In this document: positions 20,785 to 32,054 of the stretch, in pieces
Position numbering within the stretch: position 1 is the stretch's first letter
Layout: each line of letters opens with the position of its first letter
NCBI RefSeq assembly: GCF_021462225.1
Contig: NC_061805.1
Location: 2,355,001-2,419,000, forward strand
Direction: 5' to 3'
Length of the DNA stretch: 64,000 bases
Origin: Girardinichthys multiradiatus
Taxonomy: Eukaryota; Chordata; Actinopteri; Cyprinodontiformes; Goodeidae
Notes under the pieces: model-generated
Database searches by the model: none
Seen by the model: only the letters and a program-made list of their open reading frames with translations
Told to the model about the DNA's origin: nothing
Position numbers and translations under genes: made by a program

Positions 20785-22140
20785 GTTATAAAATAAATTA
20801 TTTAATGAGCCTGTGGAATCAAAATTATGGCCAGCCAATTGCCTTCATTGCAAACAATACCGACGGATAGAAAAGAAGGTATGACAGAACTCTGTAGCTC
20901 CACAATACAATTTTCTGACCTTAATTTGGCAAATATTAAATTCGTTAAATGATATTCTCACCAATCCCTGAGTGAGTGGATTGACATTGATTCTGTGCAT
21001 TCACACACTCATGTTCTAAAACTCAATAAAATGCAATAAAGGTGACTGTGATTTAGTACTAAAGTGAATTTTGAAGAATCCTTCATCTGCTGGATTGAAC
21101 TCAGAGAAGAGAGGAATGAAAGAGAATTGCCAAGTCAGGTTTAAACCTTCTGGAGCGCGGCTTTAAACATGCTGTAACCTTTAGCCTTATTTCCATTTCC
21201 ATAAACTTAATTACAGTGTTGGTTATGTATTGTCATTTTCAGTTTATTATATCTGATGTTTTTACTTTAGTTATGGAAAATGAAAATAAGCAAATGCAAC
21301 AGGTGTGCGATGCATACCTCCTGCTGCCATGGATATTCAGCTATACCTTCAGTTCCTCACCAGTTTCAGATTCCCCTTGGCAAATACATTCACCAACACT
21401 GGAGCTCCCTCTCTTGGATGATTTTAAAGGAAACATGAACTTAGGGATAAAAAGTTCCCTTAGCTGTTGAGGCTTTTAAACATTTTGAAATTTTAAAAGA
21501 ATACGCTTAACTTTTGTTTTTGGGAGGGGGGGGGGGTTGGTTGTGTGTTGGAACTCTACAGGTTACCAACTTCCTACTTGTTTAAAAACAAGCAGATTAC
21601 ATTGACTTTAAATCGTCCCAAGATTCAAGTATAACTGGGACTGCTTCTGTGTCAGACCTCTAACAAAACTTTCAACTTGGCAGGGTCCTCTCGGCTGCTT
21701 AAACATGAAAACAGTTGACTGATAGATGCTGTAATTCCACTTTCATTAACTTGTAGTAAGAAATACCACAATCCAGATGTAATAATGATTAGTAGTCAAA
21801 AACAGATAAGGCATATGCTAATCATAGTACGTTTATGTCAGCTGGAAGGTTGTCATAACAGAAGCCCAGTTCTTCATCCACATGGAGCAACTGAGAATCA
21901 GAATTTTCTATTAGTGCATATGTGCATGAATTAGTACTTAGCAAGTGTCAAATCGAACAGTTAATATCATTGCATCAAATGTAGAGTAGTTGTGGTAATA
22001 GGAGGACTACTGATTTGCAGGAGAAGTTAAAATACAACTAGACACCAGCTCTAACGCTTGCTATTTTTCGCACATTGTTGTAAACATTTAACAATGTATC
22101 TATGACTACTGTTATGTTAGCCTCGCCCAACTGAGTTGAA
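20785..22140. other. AT-rich spacer, no gene seen
   Basis: Contains a G tract near 21527. The frame at 21216-21470 shows no domain. Confidence 0.5.
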
Positions 22141-22832
22141 GCAACAACTGATTATTTTCCTTAATGCTCACCCTCTACCGATGATCCACATGGCCCTCTC
22201 TTTCAGTGTTTAACCCTTTCTCTCTCCTAGACGTAGCTACTGACTGAGCTTTTATTGTGACTAACTCTATGTGCTCTCTTTCAGACTCTAACCTTAAAAA
22301 CTGGCTCAGAGTTTATCTGTTCTTTCTTTCTAGGTGAAACGACTAAAGGAGCTACATCCATTAACATTTACTTTTCCTTCCCATAGAAAGTACTCCTGGA
22401 TCAGTGCTTCTGTGTTCTTTCTGTGTCTCTGCTCTGTTCTTTCAAACCCCGTCGGTCGTGGCAGATGGCCGCTCACACTGAGCCTGGTTCTGCTGGAGGT
22501 TTCTTCCTGTTAAAACGGAGTTTTTCCTCTCCACTGTCGCGACATGCATGCTCAGTATGAGGGATTGCTGCAAAGTAAATGTCAGTGATTGTCCACTGTC
22601 TCTACATGATCATCTGGGAGGAGGGAATGCTGCAAGTCACTGTCTGGATGCAATCTGCTGGGTTTCCTTAGATAGAAAAACTTTTTATCCAATTTGAATA
22701 AATAACTGAATCTGACTGCACTGTTCAATGGTTAGGATTAATTGGTATGTATGAACCTGACTTTTGTGAAGTGCCTTGAGACAACATGTGTTGTGAATTG
22801 GCGCTATATAAATAAACTGAATTGAATTGAAC
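22141..22832 (+). mobile_element. L2-type LINE 3' end, 5'-truncated
   Basis: The sequence begins in the 3' UTR (ACCGATGATCCACATGGCCC) and ends with the L2 terminus TTGGCGCTATATAAATAAAC plus TGAATTGAATTGAA. No RT remains. It is closely similar to 40985-41898. Confidence 0.85.
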
Positions 22833-23479
22833 CTGCTGTGAATGATAATCTAATTTTAAAATCAGTTTCATTCTTCTTGTATTTAAACAAAAATAATTTT
22901 TCAGTCAATAGCACAGGATAACAGAAGTTATTTGAGAGAAAGTCAGACACTGAGCCTCTGCAGACAGTATTATAAGGAGTTTTGTTTTAAAGTTTGGGTC
23001 GTGTTTTATTTATTTTTATTAATCACAAGTCTCCATGGGGCAGGATCACTTTGATTGGTCAACACATGTACATTATCTATGCAGAGCTGTATCAGGAATA
23101 ACGTGAGGGAGCCAATAATTTATTTCCAAATCCACAACTTGTTTACAGATATTTTATTTTTCAGTCCAAATAATTAAAAGCCAACTCCAGACCGCTGCTT
23201 GTTATTCTCATCCTTCCTGGCTGTGTATTTATGAGGCCATGTGTGCTCCATCAGCCTCCATGTGTAAGACAGTTATAAAGGGTCACATTATTCAAACACA
23301 AAATCAGGTGGTGCAGCTTTAATATATAAATGAGATCCAGACAGAAATTATTTATTCATTGCACTGACTAGACAAAAAGTTTTAAATTCACTCGCTACTA
23401 TCGAATCAAGTTCCTAGAAATGACTCAATACAAATGTCTTGAAACAATAAAAAAACATAACCTACTTTATAAAATCATA
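22833..23479. other. spacer, no gene seen
   Basis: No coding frame or element end recognised. Confidence 0.5.
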
Positions 23480-23627
23480 TCTTATTAAGTCAGTCAGTCA
23501 GTCAGTCATTTTCTACCGCTTATTCCATAGTGGGTCGCGGGGGAGCTGGTGCCTATCTCCAGCAGTCTATGGGCGAGAGGCAGGGTACCCCCTGGACAGG
23601 TCGCCAGTCCATCGCAGGGCAGATATC
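23480..23627 (+). mobile_element. RTE-type retroelement tail (or derived SINE) fragment
   Basis: Starts with (CAGT)n at about 23488-23508, followed by a TTTCTACCGCTTATTCC box, GGGTCGCGGGGGAGCTGGTG and ACCCCCTGGACAGGTCGCC. The opening resembles the Rex3 3' end (CGCTTATCC...GGGTCGCGGGGGC); the rest is a signature widely repeated in fish. A longer relative is at 52680-53075. Confidence 0.55.
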
Positions 23628-23745
23628 TTATTAAGCTGAAACATAAAAGCCCACATTATTAGTTGAGGAGAGAATTTTTAACAGAGAAATACATTATAAT
23701 CTACCTAATGATTTGTTAGAGACGGGCCATTTACTTCTTTCTAAC

Positions 23746-23748
<3 letters not shown>

Positions 23749-23794
<46 letters not shown>
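23749..23794. repeat. (TA)n microsatellite
   Basis: About 22 TA units. Confidence 0.95.
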
Positions 23795-23796
<2 letters not shown>

Positions 23797-24685
23797 AAAA
23801 CGACCAGCATGGCGAGTAAACATAATACTATCAAAACCAGAATAGCGATAAGCATGTAAATAAGCTACGTTCAAACATTTTGATTCTGTTTGACTCTTTA
23901 TTTAATTTTGCTAAGTTTTATAATCATGGTTTACATATTTCTGAATCCATTCGAAATTCTATCATCGGTTAATTTCTCTCCATTGATTAGGACCACATTT
24001 GTTTTTTGGCTTTTAGTAACAACCAATTGGTTTTAACCTTAAACCAATACAAAGACTTAATTTACATGAGTCAATGTTACTATCCGTATCTATCATTTTG
24101 GGATTTATATTTCCTCTACATTTGTTCAAGTAAAACTGTCTGATCTAAAAGTGGTCTAAGTTTGGACTTTAAATTATAAAATCATATAAAATCTGACCAA
24201 TGCAAAAATGTCATAAAGCATAAGCCCAAAACTCAAAGACAGTTAATCCCTTTTTAATCTTTTTTTCAACTGTAATAATGTTAACTTGTGGAAAGTACTC
24301 TGTATTTTTTATTTGTGGGTGACAAATTATGAGAATAGAGATAAATATGAGAAGATATGTACTGTATTGAGAGTTGAAAACTGTCAGTATTGTATTTTAA
24401 TTTAAAGCCCTGTTAAACCGTTGAGCTGAACAGGATTGAGCACTGACATCAAGACACTTCCTTGATATCATCAGAGATTAAGTTCAGTTTGTTGTCATAA
24501 GCTAAATGTCAGATATGCAGCAAGAATCATAATTTCCAAGCAGAACAACTACATAAAACCATTGTAGGAAAGCTGTTTGTTTAATTTCAATAACAAAATT
24601 ATGTCATCAGAGCAAAAATAAAACTCAAATTAGTAGGTCTTGAAAGGTCCTGGATTTAGATGTTATTTGCACAGGGAAGGGTGTC
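23795..24685. other. very AT-rich spacer, no gene seen
   Basis: No coding frame, element end or RNA gene recognised. Confidence 0.5.
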
Positions 24686-24687
24686 TT

Positions 24688-24760
24688 GTCTGATAGCTCA
24701 GTTAGAAAAGCACAGGACAGTTAACTCAATGGTCGCAAGTTTGAAGCTGACTACGGTTGC
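24688..24760 (+). repeat. tRNA-like sequence, probably a degenerate SINE head
   Basis: An A-box-like TAGCTCAGTTAG is followed about 36 nt later by GTCGCAAGTTTGAAGC, a B-box-like T arm, and then a T tract. Acceptor stems do not pair, so it is not a working tRNA. It lies just before the dispersed repeat at 24772 and may be that repeat's Pol III head. Confidence 0.35.
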
Positions 24761-24850
24761 TTTTTTATTCTTCTTTTGGTAAATGGCCTGTGCTTGTAGA
24801 GCACTTAATTAAGTCTGAGGACCACAAAGCGCTTTACACATTAATACACA

Positions 24851-25958
24851 TACAGGTCCTTCTCAAAATATGTGATAAAGTTCATTATTTTCCATAATGT
24901 CATGATGAAAATTTAACATTCATATATTTTAGATTCATTGCACACTAACTGAAATATTTCAGGTCTTTTATTGTCTTAATACGGATGATTTTGGCATACA
25001 GCTCATGAAAACCCAAAATTCCTATCTCACAAAATTAGCATATTTCATCCGACCAATAAAAGAAAAGTGTTTTTAATACAAAAAACGTCAACCTTCAAAT
25101 AATTCATGGTCCAAAGTGCTTTTTTCGGATGAAAGCAAATTCTGCATGTCATTCGGAAATCAAGGTGCCAGAGTCTGGAGGAAGACTGGGGAGAAGGAAA
25201 TGCCAAAATGCCAGAAGTCCAGTGTCAAGTACCCACAGTCAGTGATGGTCTGAGGTGCTGGTGTTGGTCCACTGTGTTTTATCAAGGGCAGGGTCAATGC
25301 AGCTAGCTATCAGGAGATTTTGGAGCACTTCATGCTTCCTTCTGCTGAAAAGCTTTATGGAGATGAAGATTTCATTTTTCAGCACGACCTGGCACCTGCT
25401 CACAGTGCCAAAACCACTGGTAAATGGTTTACTGACCATGGTATCACTGTGCTCAATTGGCCTGCCAACTCTCCTGACCTGAACCCCATAGAGAATCTGT
25501 GGGATATTGTGAAGAGAACGTTGAGAGATTCAAGACCCAACACTCTGGATGAGCTAAAGGCCGCTATCGAAGCATCCTGGGCCTCCATAAGACCTCAGCA
25601 GTGCCACAGGCTGATTGCCTCCATGCCACGCCGCACTGAAGCAGTCATTTCTGCCAAAGGATTCCCGACCAAGTATTGAGTGCATAACTGTACATGATTA
25701 TTTGAAGGTTGACGTTTTTTGTATTAAAAACACTTTTCTTTTATTGGTCGGATGAAATATGCTAATTTTGTGAGATAGGAATTTTGGGTTTTCATGAGCT
25801 GTATGCCAAAATCATCCGTATTAAGACAATAAAAGACCTTAAATATTTCAGTTAGTGTGCAATGAATCTAAAATATATGAATGTTAAATTTTCATCATTA
25901 CATTATGGAAAATAATGAACTTTATCACAATATGCTAATATTTTGAGAAGGACCTGTA
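24851..25958 (+). mobile_element. Tc1-like element A, rearranged, with both ends from the 3' side
   Basis: Starts TACAGGTCCTTCTC and ends in the complement, with TA at each edge. The left arm (24851-25105) is an inverted copy of the right end (about 25695-25958), reaching beyond the normal 202-bp TIR into sequence unique to the 3' flank of the transposase (the GACGTTTTTTGTATTAAAAA segment). The normal 5' leader and N-terminal coding half are gone. Nine bases (TTAGCATAT) are missing near the left tip. Confidence 0.85.
25107..25679 (+). pseudogene. Tc1-like transposase, C-terminal 190 codons with a stop
   Basis: The frame begins inside the catalytic domain at WSKVLFSDESKF (first Asp), has FQHDLAPAHS (second Asp) and SPDLNPIENLWD (Glu), then ends in GFPTKY with TGA at 25677-25679: a DDE triad of Tc1/mariner type. 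The helix-turn-helix half is absent. TGG became TGA at 25251-25253, and four codons just after it (AVSA in element B) are deleted; the identical pair of lesions is in element C. Confidence 0.9.
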
Positions 25959-26194
25959 TTCACACATTGACAGTGGTACATTGAAGCCACAGACAGAAGT
26001 GAGGCTGCCATACAGTCAGCGCTACCAACCCCTTTGACCACCTTCAGCAGAGAAAGTGGGTGAAGTGTCTTGGCCAAGGACATGACTGAGAAAAACAGAA
26101 CAGCGGTTTGAACCAGCAATCCAGCAGTTATAGGAGGAACTTCCACATTTAGACTTCCATAAAATGGAAAATCAAACAAATGAGCACGATCCAA

Positions 26195-26860
26195 AAATCT
26201 GAATGATATAAGCTAACACATTCAAGCATGGTGTTAGTTGCATAATGCTGAGGGGGTGTTTGGTGCCAGTTGTTATTGTGCAACATGCAATGTGAATGGA
26301 ATAATATTGGAGTATATGCAAATAAAAAAAAATAATAATAATAAAATATCTGACCTTTTGGTCTTAGTTTGCTGTTTAAAAAACAAAACAATGATCTCAA
26401 ACACCAATCAACACTGTTTTTTTAAACAAAAGTCTGGCTAACTTAAGCGTACCAAATATCGTTCCCAAAGCCCTGACCTCATCTGCACTGAAAACATGTC
26501 AACAATAAATAAAAGCTGGATCACTGCCAGATATTTTATCAAGAAGAGGATGGTCAGACATCCACCAAGAATTATTCCAGAAACTTGCAGTTGGCTACAA
26601 ACAGTGTGTGGTCAAAGTGCAACTTTCTAAAGCTACATTTACCAAACCACAAGCAGGGGGAGAATCTATATATTGAATGTTTGATATGGCCTAGATTGAA
26701 AAGAAATCCAGAATAAATTCAAAACGTCCACCCGAAAGGTGTGTCTTTTAAAATCCTTCTCAGTTAAAGAACAATTGAAAGAAATCACAAAATGGTGTAA
26801 TTTAACATTATTGGTCATAATTTGTGTGTTAATATTTTTCATAATGGAACATAACTAAAT
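26195..26860 (+). pseudogene. old Tc1-like transposon remnant
   Basis: Around 26235-26270 a degenerate MLRGCFGASG-like stretch resembles the SIMVWGCF region of Tc1 transposases. At 26465-26640 a frame-broken stretch with IKKRMVRHPPRIIPE and ETCSWLQTVCGQS resembles a Tc1-like C-terminus. No terminal repeats are identified. The assignment rests on recall of related fish sequences. Confidence 0.35.
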
Positions 26861-26923
26861 CATGCCTGACTCAGCATAATTACTACAGATTCTCAAGTAC
26901 ATGTGATCTGTTTGTGCTTGCAC

Positions 26924-26972
26924 TGTGTGTGTGTGTGTGTGTGCGTGTGTGTGCGTGTATGTGTGTGTGTTT
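26924..26972. repeat. imperfect (TG)n microsatellite
   Basis: TG run with a few GC interruptions. A minus-strand frame over 26855-27352 reads this and the next tract. Confidence 0.9.
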
Positions 26973-27082
26973 GTGTCTTCATCTACATGTATGGACCTGC
27001 ATATAATCGAGACTCTGCTTACCTGTACACAGGTCCCCTGGTGTGGAGAACCCACTAACGGAGCTAATTGGGTGTAAAGGGA

Positions 27083-27083
27083 G

Positions 27084-27111
<28 letters not shown>
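27083..27111. repeat. (GT)n microsatellite
   Basis: About 14 units. Confidence 0.9.
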
Positions 27112-27114
<3 letters not shown>

Positions 27115-27369
27115 TTTCCAGTGAGGTTGGGAGTGTTGTGAGACCAAACAGCATCAGCTGCACCTGATCAGGTAGCCTGATTAAGCTGTGTAATCTCATG
27201 CTTGAAACAACAGCTGACCAGCTCCCTGGGGCGATGGCTACACACCCACACACACACACACCTGTGCTGGTGGCCTTGACAGCAGGCACCCTGTTCTCCC
27301 TGAAGACAATACTACCTATCACACACCTGGTATCCACAGGTCTCTGTCTCAAAGGTGAACTCTTACACC

Positions 27370-28035
27370 AGAAAAAATAAGGTCTTTAGCCCAACAGAGG
27401 CTTTTGAATTCACAGCAGAGATTGTGGAAAGGAGAAAACTGATCTCTGAATTGTTCCAGAGATGCATGCAAGCTCACATTTTCCAGAGTACAATTTTTAA
27501 GATAAAGAATATTCAGTCAATTTGCTTTTCATAATATCAAATCTGTAGTACAACATGTAGTAATAGGAAAACACAGAGGTTCCTTCGGTCTTTGAGAATG
27601 TTTGTGTTGTTTTCCATCTTGTAATTCCAGACATACTCCGTGATGTGAAGATTAGCAGGTCTTTCTGGAGATCTAGAGACCATCTGTTGCAGGGCTCCCT
27701 GGAAGTTGTTTAAAGAAGGCTTGTAGTCATTTTGGCAAGAACAATGACTGAATAGTTAAACTCAAGTAACATATGGTTAACCTTGCATAAAACAATGTCA
27801 GTTTTTCAGTTTCTTTTACTATTTAATCAAAAAAGGGGTCTAACCAGATACAATGTACCCTTACAACAATCCACCTTCTACTTTCTTTGATCTTCACTCA
27901 GAGACCCCATAGTAAATGTCAGTCTTCACAACAGAGTACTGCTAAACATGGCTAATGTGCTCAAAGTTTGACTGCTTGTGTTTTTAACTCGCCTTGCTTC
28001 TTCAGATGGGCTTACTTCTAGTCTGTGCGGTTAGT
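27370..28035. other. spacer, no gene seen
   Basis: No recognised coding or repeat feature apart from a short TAGTC triplication at about 28032. Confidence 0.45.
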
Positions 28036-28039
28036 CTAG

Positions 28040-28520
28040 TCTAGTCTGTAGAAAACCCCTGAGCCAGATGTTGAGGACACTAGTTTTCCAGATAATTTGC
28101 CAATGAAAATTATGTGGAAGATGGACATATAGAGAACCAGACCTGACTGGAATGGACACATTTTATTTTCCAGAATATATATCCTGACAGGCCCTGTAAA
28201 ACCACACCAGTATCCACCACAAATACAAAGAACAATTGGCAAGCACACAGACTGTTGAAGGGGCCACCTGTACCAGCTGGCCTCCACATGGAATATGATC
28301 AAGATACAGTTTTATTAGCAGTATGAAGAGTGAGACACCGATTAGCATCTATCATGGCCCGTGGATCATCAGAGATTCATTCTGGCCCAAACATAAAGGT
28401 GAACAGCTTTTAGCGGGAATGCTTCTTCTATCAGAGCTTTATTGCTCAAGTAAAATGTCCACATTGGAATCTGTTAAAAGTCTCTCATCCAGCACAGTGT
28501 TTAAAAAGCAAATCAAATCA
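28040..28520. other. repeat-poor block, possible conserved non-coding DNA
   Basis: About 480 bp with balanced composition and no repeats, with ACCGATTAGCATCTATCATG and TTTATTGCTCAAGTAAAATG. Short frames on both strands have no domain. Confidence 0.2.
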
Positions 28521-29220
28521 TAACTTGGAGCTTTATGTCAACCCTCTCTGTTTACAACAGCTCTCGCCATACTTGTGAGCCCATATGGTACCAGGTGACC
28601 CAGGTGACTACCGCAGAAACACCAGTTTATTTGGCTCTCTATTGATAGAATCTTGGCGAAATCTTGCAGTAGAAATTTATATTTGTATGATACAGATTTG
28701 TTTTCTAATATTTGTACAGCTATTGGAAAGGAAATGTCTCTTAGGCATTTATTTATTTTTGGAAAGTTTAGAAATATTTAACACATTAAATAGGTTTAAC
28801 CATAAATTCCTGACATTTTAGTTACAGTTATTTAATGCACAGTGCATTTTTTCCCCTTAGTTTCATATCTTCATTGCATACAGAAAAAAATAAATAAATA
28901 AAAATAAAAACATAGCAAGTAATCTATCCTAATAAAGTACACTATAAAATAACAGGATTAAGCAATCATTCTTAAGATTTGTATCCATATTACTCGATAA
29001 AAATTAAGGGAAGTCTTAACAGAATATTAATTGAATATCAGCAACATTTTAAATTTTAAATTGTGCCGATGTCTTTGGAAAAACGGTTCAAACTTGTAAA
29101 AATTAGACACAAAAATACCACAACCATAGCTCTGCTCAACAGATTGTTTGAGGTATGTTCTGTTTCTAATATTATTCAATCATTACAGAATGCACAGCCC
29201 CACCTAAAAGTATCCTAAGC
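28521..29220. other. AT-rich spacer, no gene seen
   Basis: Nothing recognised. Confidence 0.45.
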
Positions 29221-29224
29221 AGCA

Positions 29225-29420
29225 CACACACACTCACACACGACTCCAATAACTCCCCTCCCTCAGCTGTGTGCTGTGGGAGCTGTTCAGCAGCGTCAGT
29301 CAATTGATCGAGTGCAGAAGAGAAGGAGGATGGAGCCGCAGGCCATGAGCAGCGGAGGAGGTGAAGACTTATCGGAAATCAGTGCAGCAAGAACGTTTGT
29401 GCCTTGTACAGGGCAGAACA
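29225..29420 (+). other. GC-richer block with a short ATG frame, possible first exon
   Basis: Within an AT-rich region this block has a short CA tract, then GTCAATTGATCGAGTG, then ATG at 29330 opening MEPQAMSSGGGEDLSEIS. A donor-like GAG|GTGAAG lies at about 29359. The protein is not recognised and the frame (29276-29485) is short; it could be chance. Confidence 0.2.
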
Positions 29421-29499
29421 CACACTGCAACAGCTTCCACAGACCTCTCCATCCGGCCCTATCACAGAAGCTGTCATCAGTCTAATTCTGGCAACATTA

Positions 29500-30440
29500 A
29501 ATGTGAAAACCTCAATGAAGGGGAACTTTAAAAAAAACGACCACTTGCAAAAATATTCTATAGTGAATACATTGCATCATCACTGAGGCCTATTCACACC
29601 ACCTCCTCTTTTAAATCTTTGTTCTTATTAATTTAGCTGCAAAAGTTATTGAACAATCCTGATAAAAGAAATTGTAATTTTAAGCAATATAGGGGAATTG
29701 TAATGTTAACTTAAAGCAATGAACACAATAAGTGACCTGTCCATGGCTGTCTTTATTTATTTATTCTCTTTTCCAAAATAAAGTCATTGCCTTGCAAACT
29801 TTCCATTTTATCTGCAAATATATTGAGTTTCCCTACAATATCAATGCAACTTTGACAGCTATATAGTTGAGGACAAATAAAAGTAGTTTTATACATATTA
29901 GACATATCTGCATATCAGAAAATGGTTCTTCTTCCTTCCTTGTGGGTTACTAAGTGTAAATAATCTGAATATATTAAAATCATTCTGAAAATAAATATGT
30001 TATTAAGTATTAAGTTATTAAGTTATTAAGTAATACTGGGAGTTTATTTTAATGCTTAATTCCAGTCATCATCTTTCATATGTGAAAGGCATAATAAAGA
30101 AACGAATCTTATAAAATAATTTTCAAAAATTATTTGAAAAATATTGGCCATGTGAAAAAAATCTAAGGGCATAAATTGTGAAAGGAATTTTAAAAAAAGA
30201 CAAAAATTGTATGGTGGTCATTTAAGAGAAATAAATTCACCTTAAGTTTTCATTATCACAACAAAACGTACCAATTCTAGTGGTGATAAAAGTCGGTGGC
30301 TATTCTGTAAAAAAGAAACATGCACACTTTAACACTGAATATGGTTTCTCCTTCAGTCCCAAAGAGTTGCATTTTCTATAGACACAAAACAACACTAACC
30401 CTGCCCCTAAAACATCTTCACAACCATGTTGCCAGTTAAC
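29500..30440. other. AT-rich spacer, no gene seen
   Basis: Contains irregular TTATTAAG repeats at about 30000-30032. No coding frame. Confidence 0.5.
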
Positions 30441-32054
30441 TACAGGTCCTTCTCAAAATATTAGCATATTGTGATAAAGTTCATTATTTTCCATAATGTA
30501 ATGATGAAAATTTAACATTCATATATTTTAGATTCATTGCACACTAACTGAAATATTTCAGGTCTTTTATTGTCTTAATACAGATGATGTTGGCATACAG
30601 CTCATGAAAACCCAAAATTTCTATCTCACAAAATTAGCATATCATTAAAAGGGTCTCTAAACGAGCTATGAACATAATCATCTGAATCAACGAGTTAACT
30701 CTAAACACCTGCAAAAGATTCCTGAGGCCTTTAAAACTCCCACCCTGGTTCATCACTCAAAACCCCAATCATGGGTAAGACTGCCGACCTGACTGCTGTC
30801 CAGAAGGCCACTATTGACACCCTCAAGCAAGAGGGTAAGATACAGAAAGACATTTCTGAACGAATAGGCTGTTCCCAGAGTGCTGTATCAAGGCACCTCA
30901 GTGGGAAGTCTGTGGGAAGGAAAAAGTGTGGCAGAAAACGCTGCACAACGAGAAGAGGTGACCGGACCCTGAGGAAGATTGTGGAGAAGGGCCGATTCCA
31001 GACCTTGGGGGACCTGCGGAAGCAGTGGACTGAGTCTGGAGTAGAAACATCCAGAGCCACCGTGCACAGGCGTGTGCAGGAAATGGGCTACAGGTGCCGC
31101 ATTCCCCAGGTCAAGCCACTTTTGAACCAGAAACAGCGGCAGAAGCGCCTGACCTGGGCTACAGAGAAGCAGCACTGGACTGTTGCTCAGTGGTCCAAAG
31201 TACTTTTTTAGGATGAAAGCAAATTCTGCATGTCATTCGGAAATCAAGGTGCCAGAGTCTGGAGGAAGACTAGGGAGAAGGAAATGCCAAAATGCCAGAA
31301 GTCCAGTGTCAAGTACCCACAATCAGTGATGGTCTGGGGTGCCGTGTCAGCTGCTGGTGTTGGTCCACTGTGTTTTATCAAGGGCAGGGTCAATGCAGCT
31401 AGCTATCAGGAAATTTTGGAGCACTTCATGCTTCCATCTGCTGAAAAGCTTTATGGAGATGAAGATTTCATTTTTCAGCACGACCTGGCACCTGCTCACA
31501 GTGCCAAAACCACTGGTAAATGGTTTACTGACCATGGTATCACTGTGCTCAATTGGCCTGCCAACTCTCCTGACCTGAACCCCATAGAGAATCTGTGGGA
31601 TATTGTGAAGAGAACGTTGAGAGACTCAAGACCCAACACTCTGGATGAGCTAAAGGCCGCTATCGAAGCATCCTGGGCCTCCATAAGACCTCAGCAGTGC
31701 CACAGGCTGATTGCCTCCATGCCACGCCGCATGGAAGCAGTCATTTCTGCAAAAGGATTCCCGACCAAGTATTGAGTGCATAACTGTACATGATTATTTG
31801 AAGGTTGACGTTTTTTGTATTAAAAACACTTTTCTTTTATTGGTCGGATGAAATATGCTAATTTTGTGAGATAGGAATTTTGGGTTTTCATGAGCTGTAT
31901 GCCACAATCATCCGTATTAAGACAATAAAAGACCTGAAATATTTCAGTTAGTGTGCAATGAATCTAAAATATATGAATGTTAAATTTTCATCATTACATT
32001 ATGGAAAATAATGAACTTTATCACAATATGCTAATATTTTGAGAAGGACCTGTA
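30441..32054 (+). mobile_element. Tc1-like element B, complete, 1614 bp with 202-bp TIRs
   Basis: TIRs run 30441-30642 and 31853-32054, from TACAGGTCCTTCTC to TTAGCATAT, with TA at both edges. They enclose a 130-bp leader, the transposase (30771-31775) and about 80 bp of 3' flank. Tip-like TTAGCATAT boxes occur at both the outer and inner ends of each TIR, suggesting two binding sites per end as in IR/DR Tc1 elements. Relatives are A (24851) and C (57751). Confidence 0.95.
30771..31775 (+). pseudogene. Tc1-like transposase, 334 codons with one nonsense codon
   Basis: The start MGKTADLTAVQKATIDTL opens the paired-like N-terminus: a first helix-turn-helix (ISERIGCSQSAVSRHLSG, residues about 30-47), basic KKCGRKRCTTRRGDR, and a second one (ETSRATVHRRVQEMGYRCR, about 92-110). 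The catalytic domain has SDESKF (Asp), FQHDLAPAHS (Asp) and SPDLNPIENLW (Glu), ending GFPTKY. The length is normal for a Tc1 transposase. The single break is TAG at 31209-31211 in place of the Ser codon before the first catalytic Asp; the same frame resumes after it. Confidence 0.93.

Larger units (their letters stand above)
24772..26145. repeat. dispersed fish repeat split by a Tc1-like insertion
   Basis: The left piece (24772-24850) contains TGGTAAATGGCCTGTGCTTG and GCGCTTTACAC. The right piece (25959-26145) continues with ATTCACACATTGACAG, TGGGTGAAGTGTCTTGGCC and GAACCAGCAATCC. Rejoined at the TA they match a repeat common in teleosts. Between them sits the Tc1-like element 24851-25958, which is therefore younger. 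Confidence 0.55.

Noticed and set aside
24688..24760. Functional tRNA gene
   Set aside because: No pairing acceptor stem and degenerate loops; only box-like motifs remain.
26855..27352. Minus-strand 165-codon frame with Thr-His runs
   Set aside because: Reads through two TG microsatellites; no domain.
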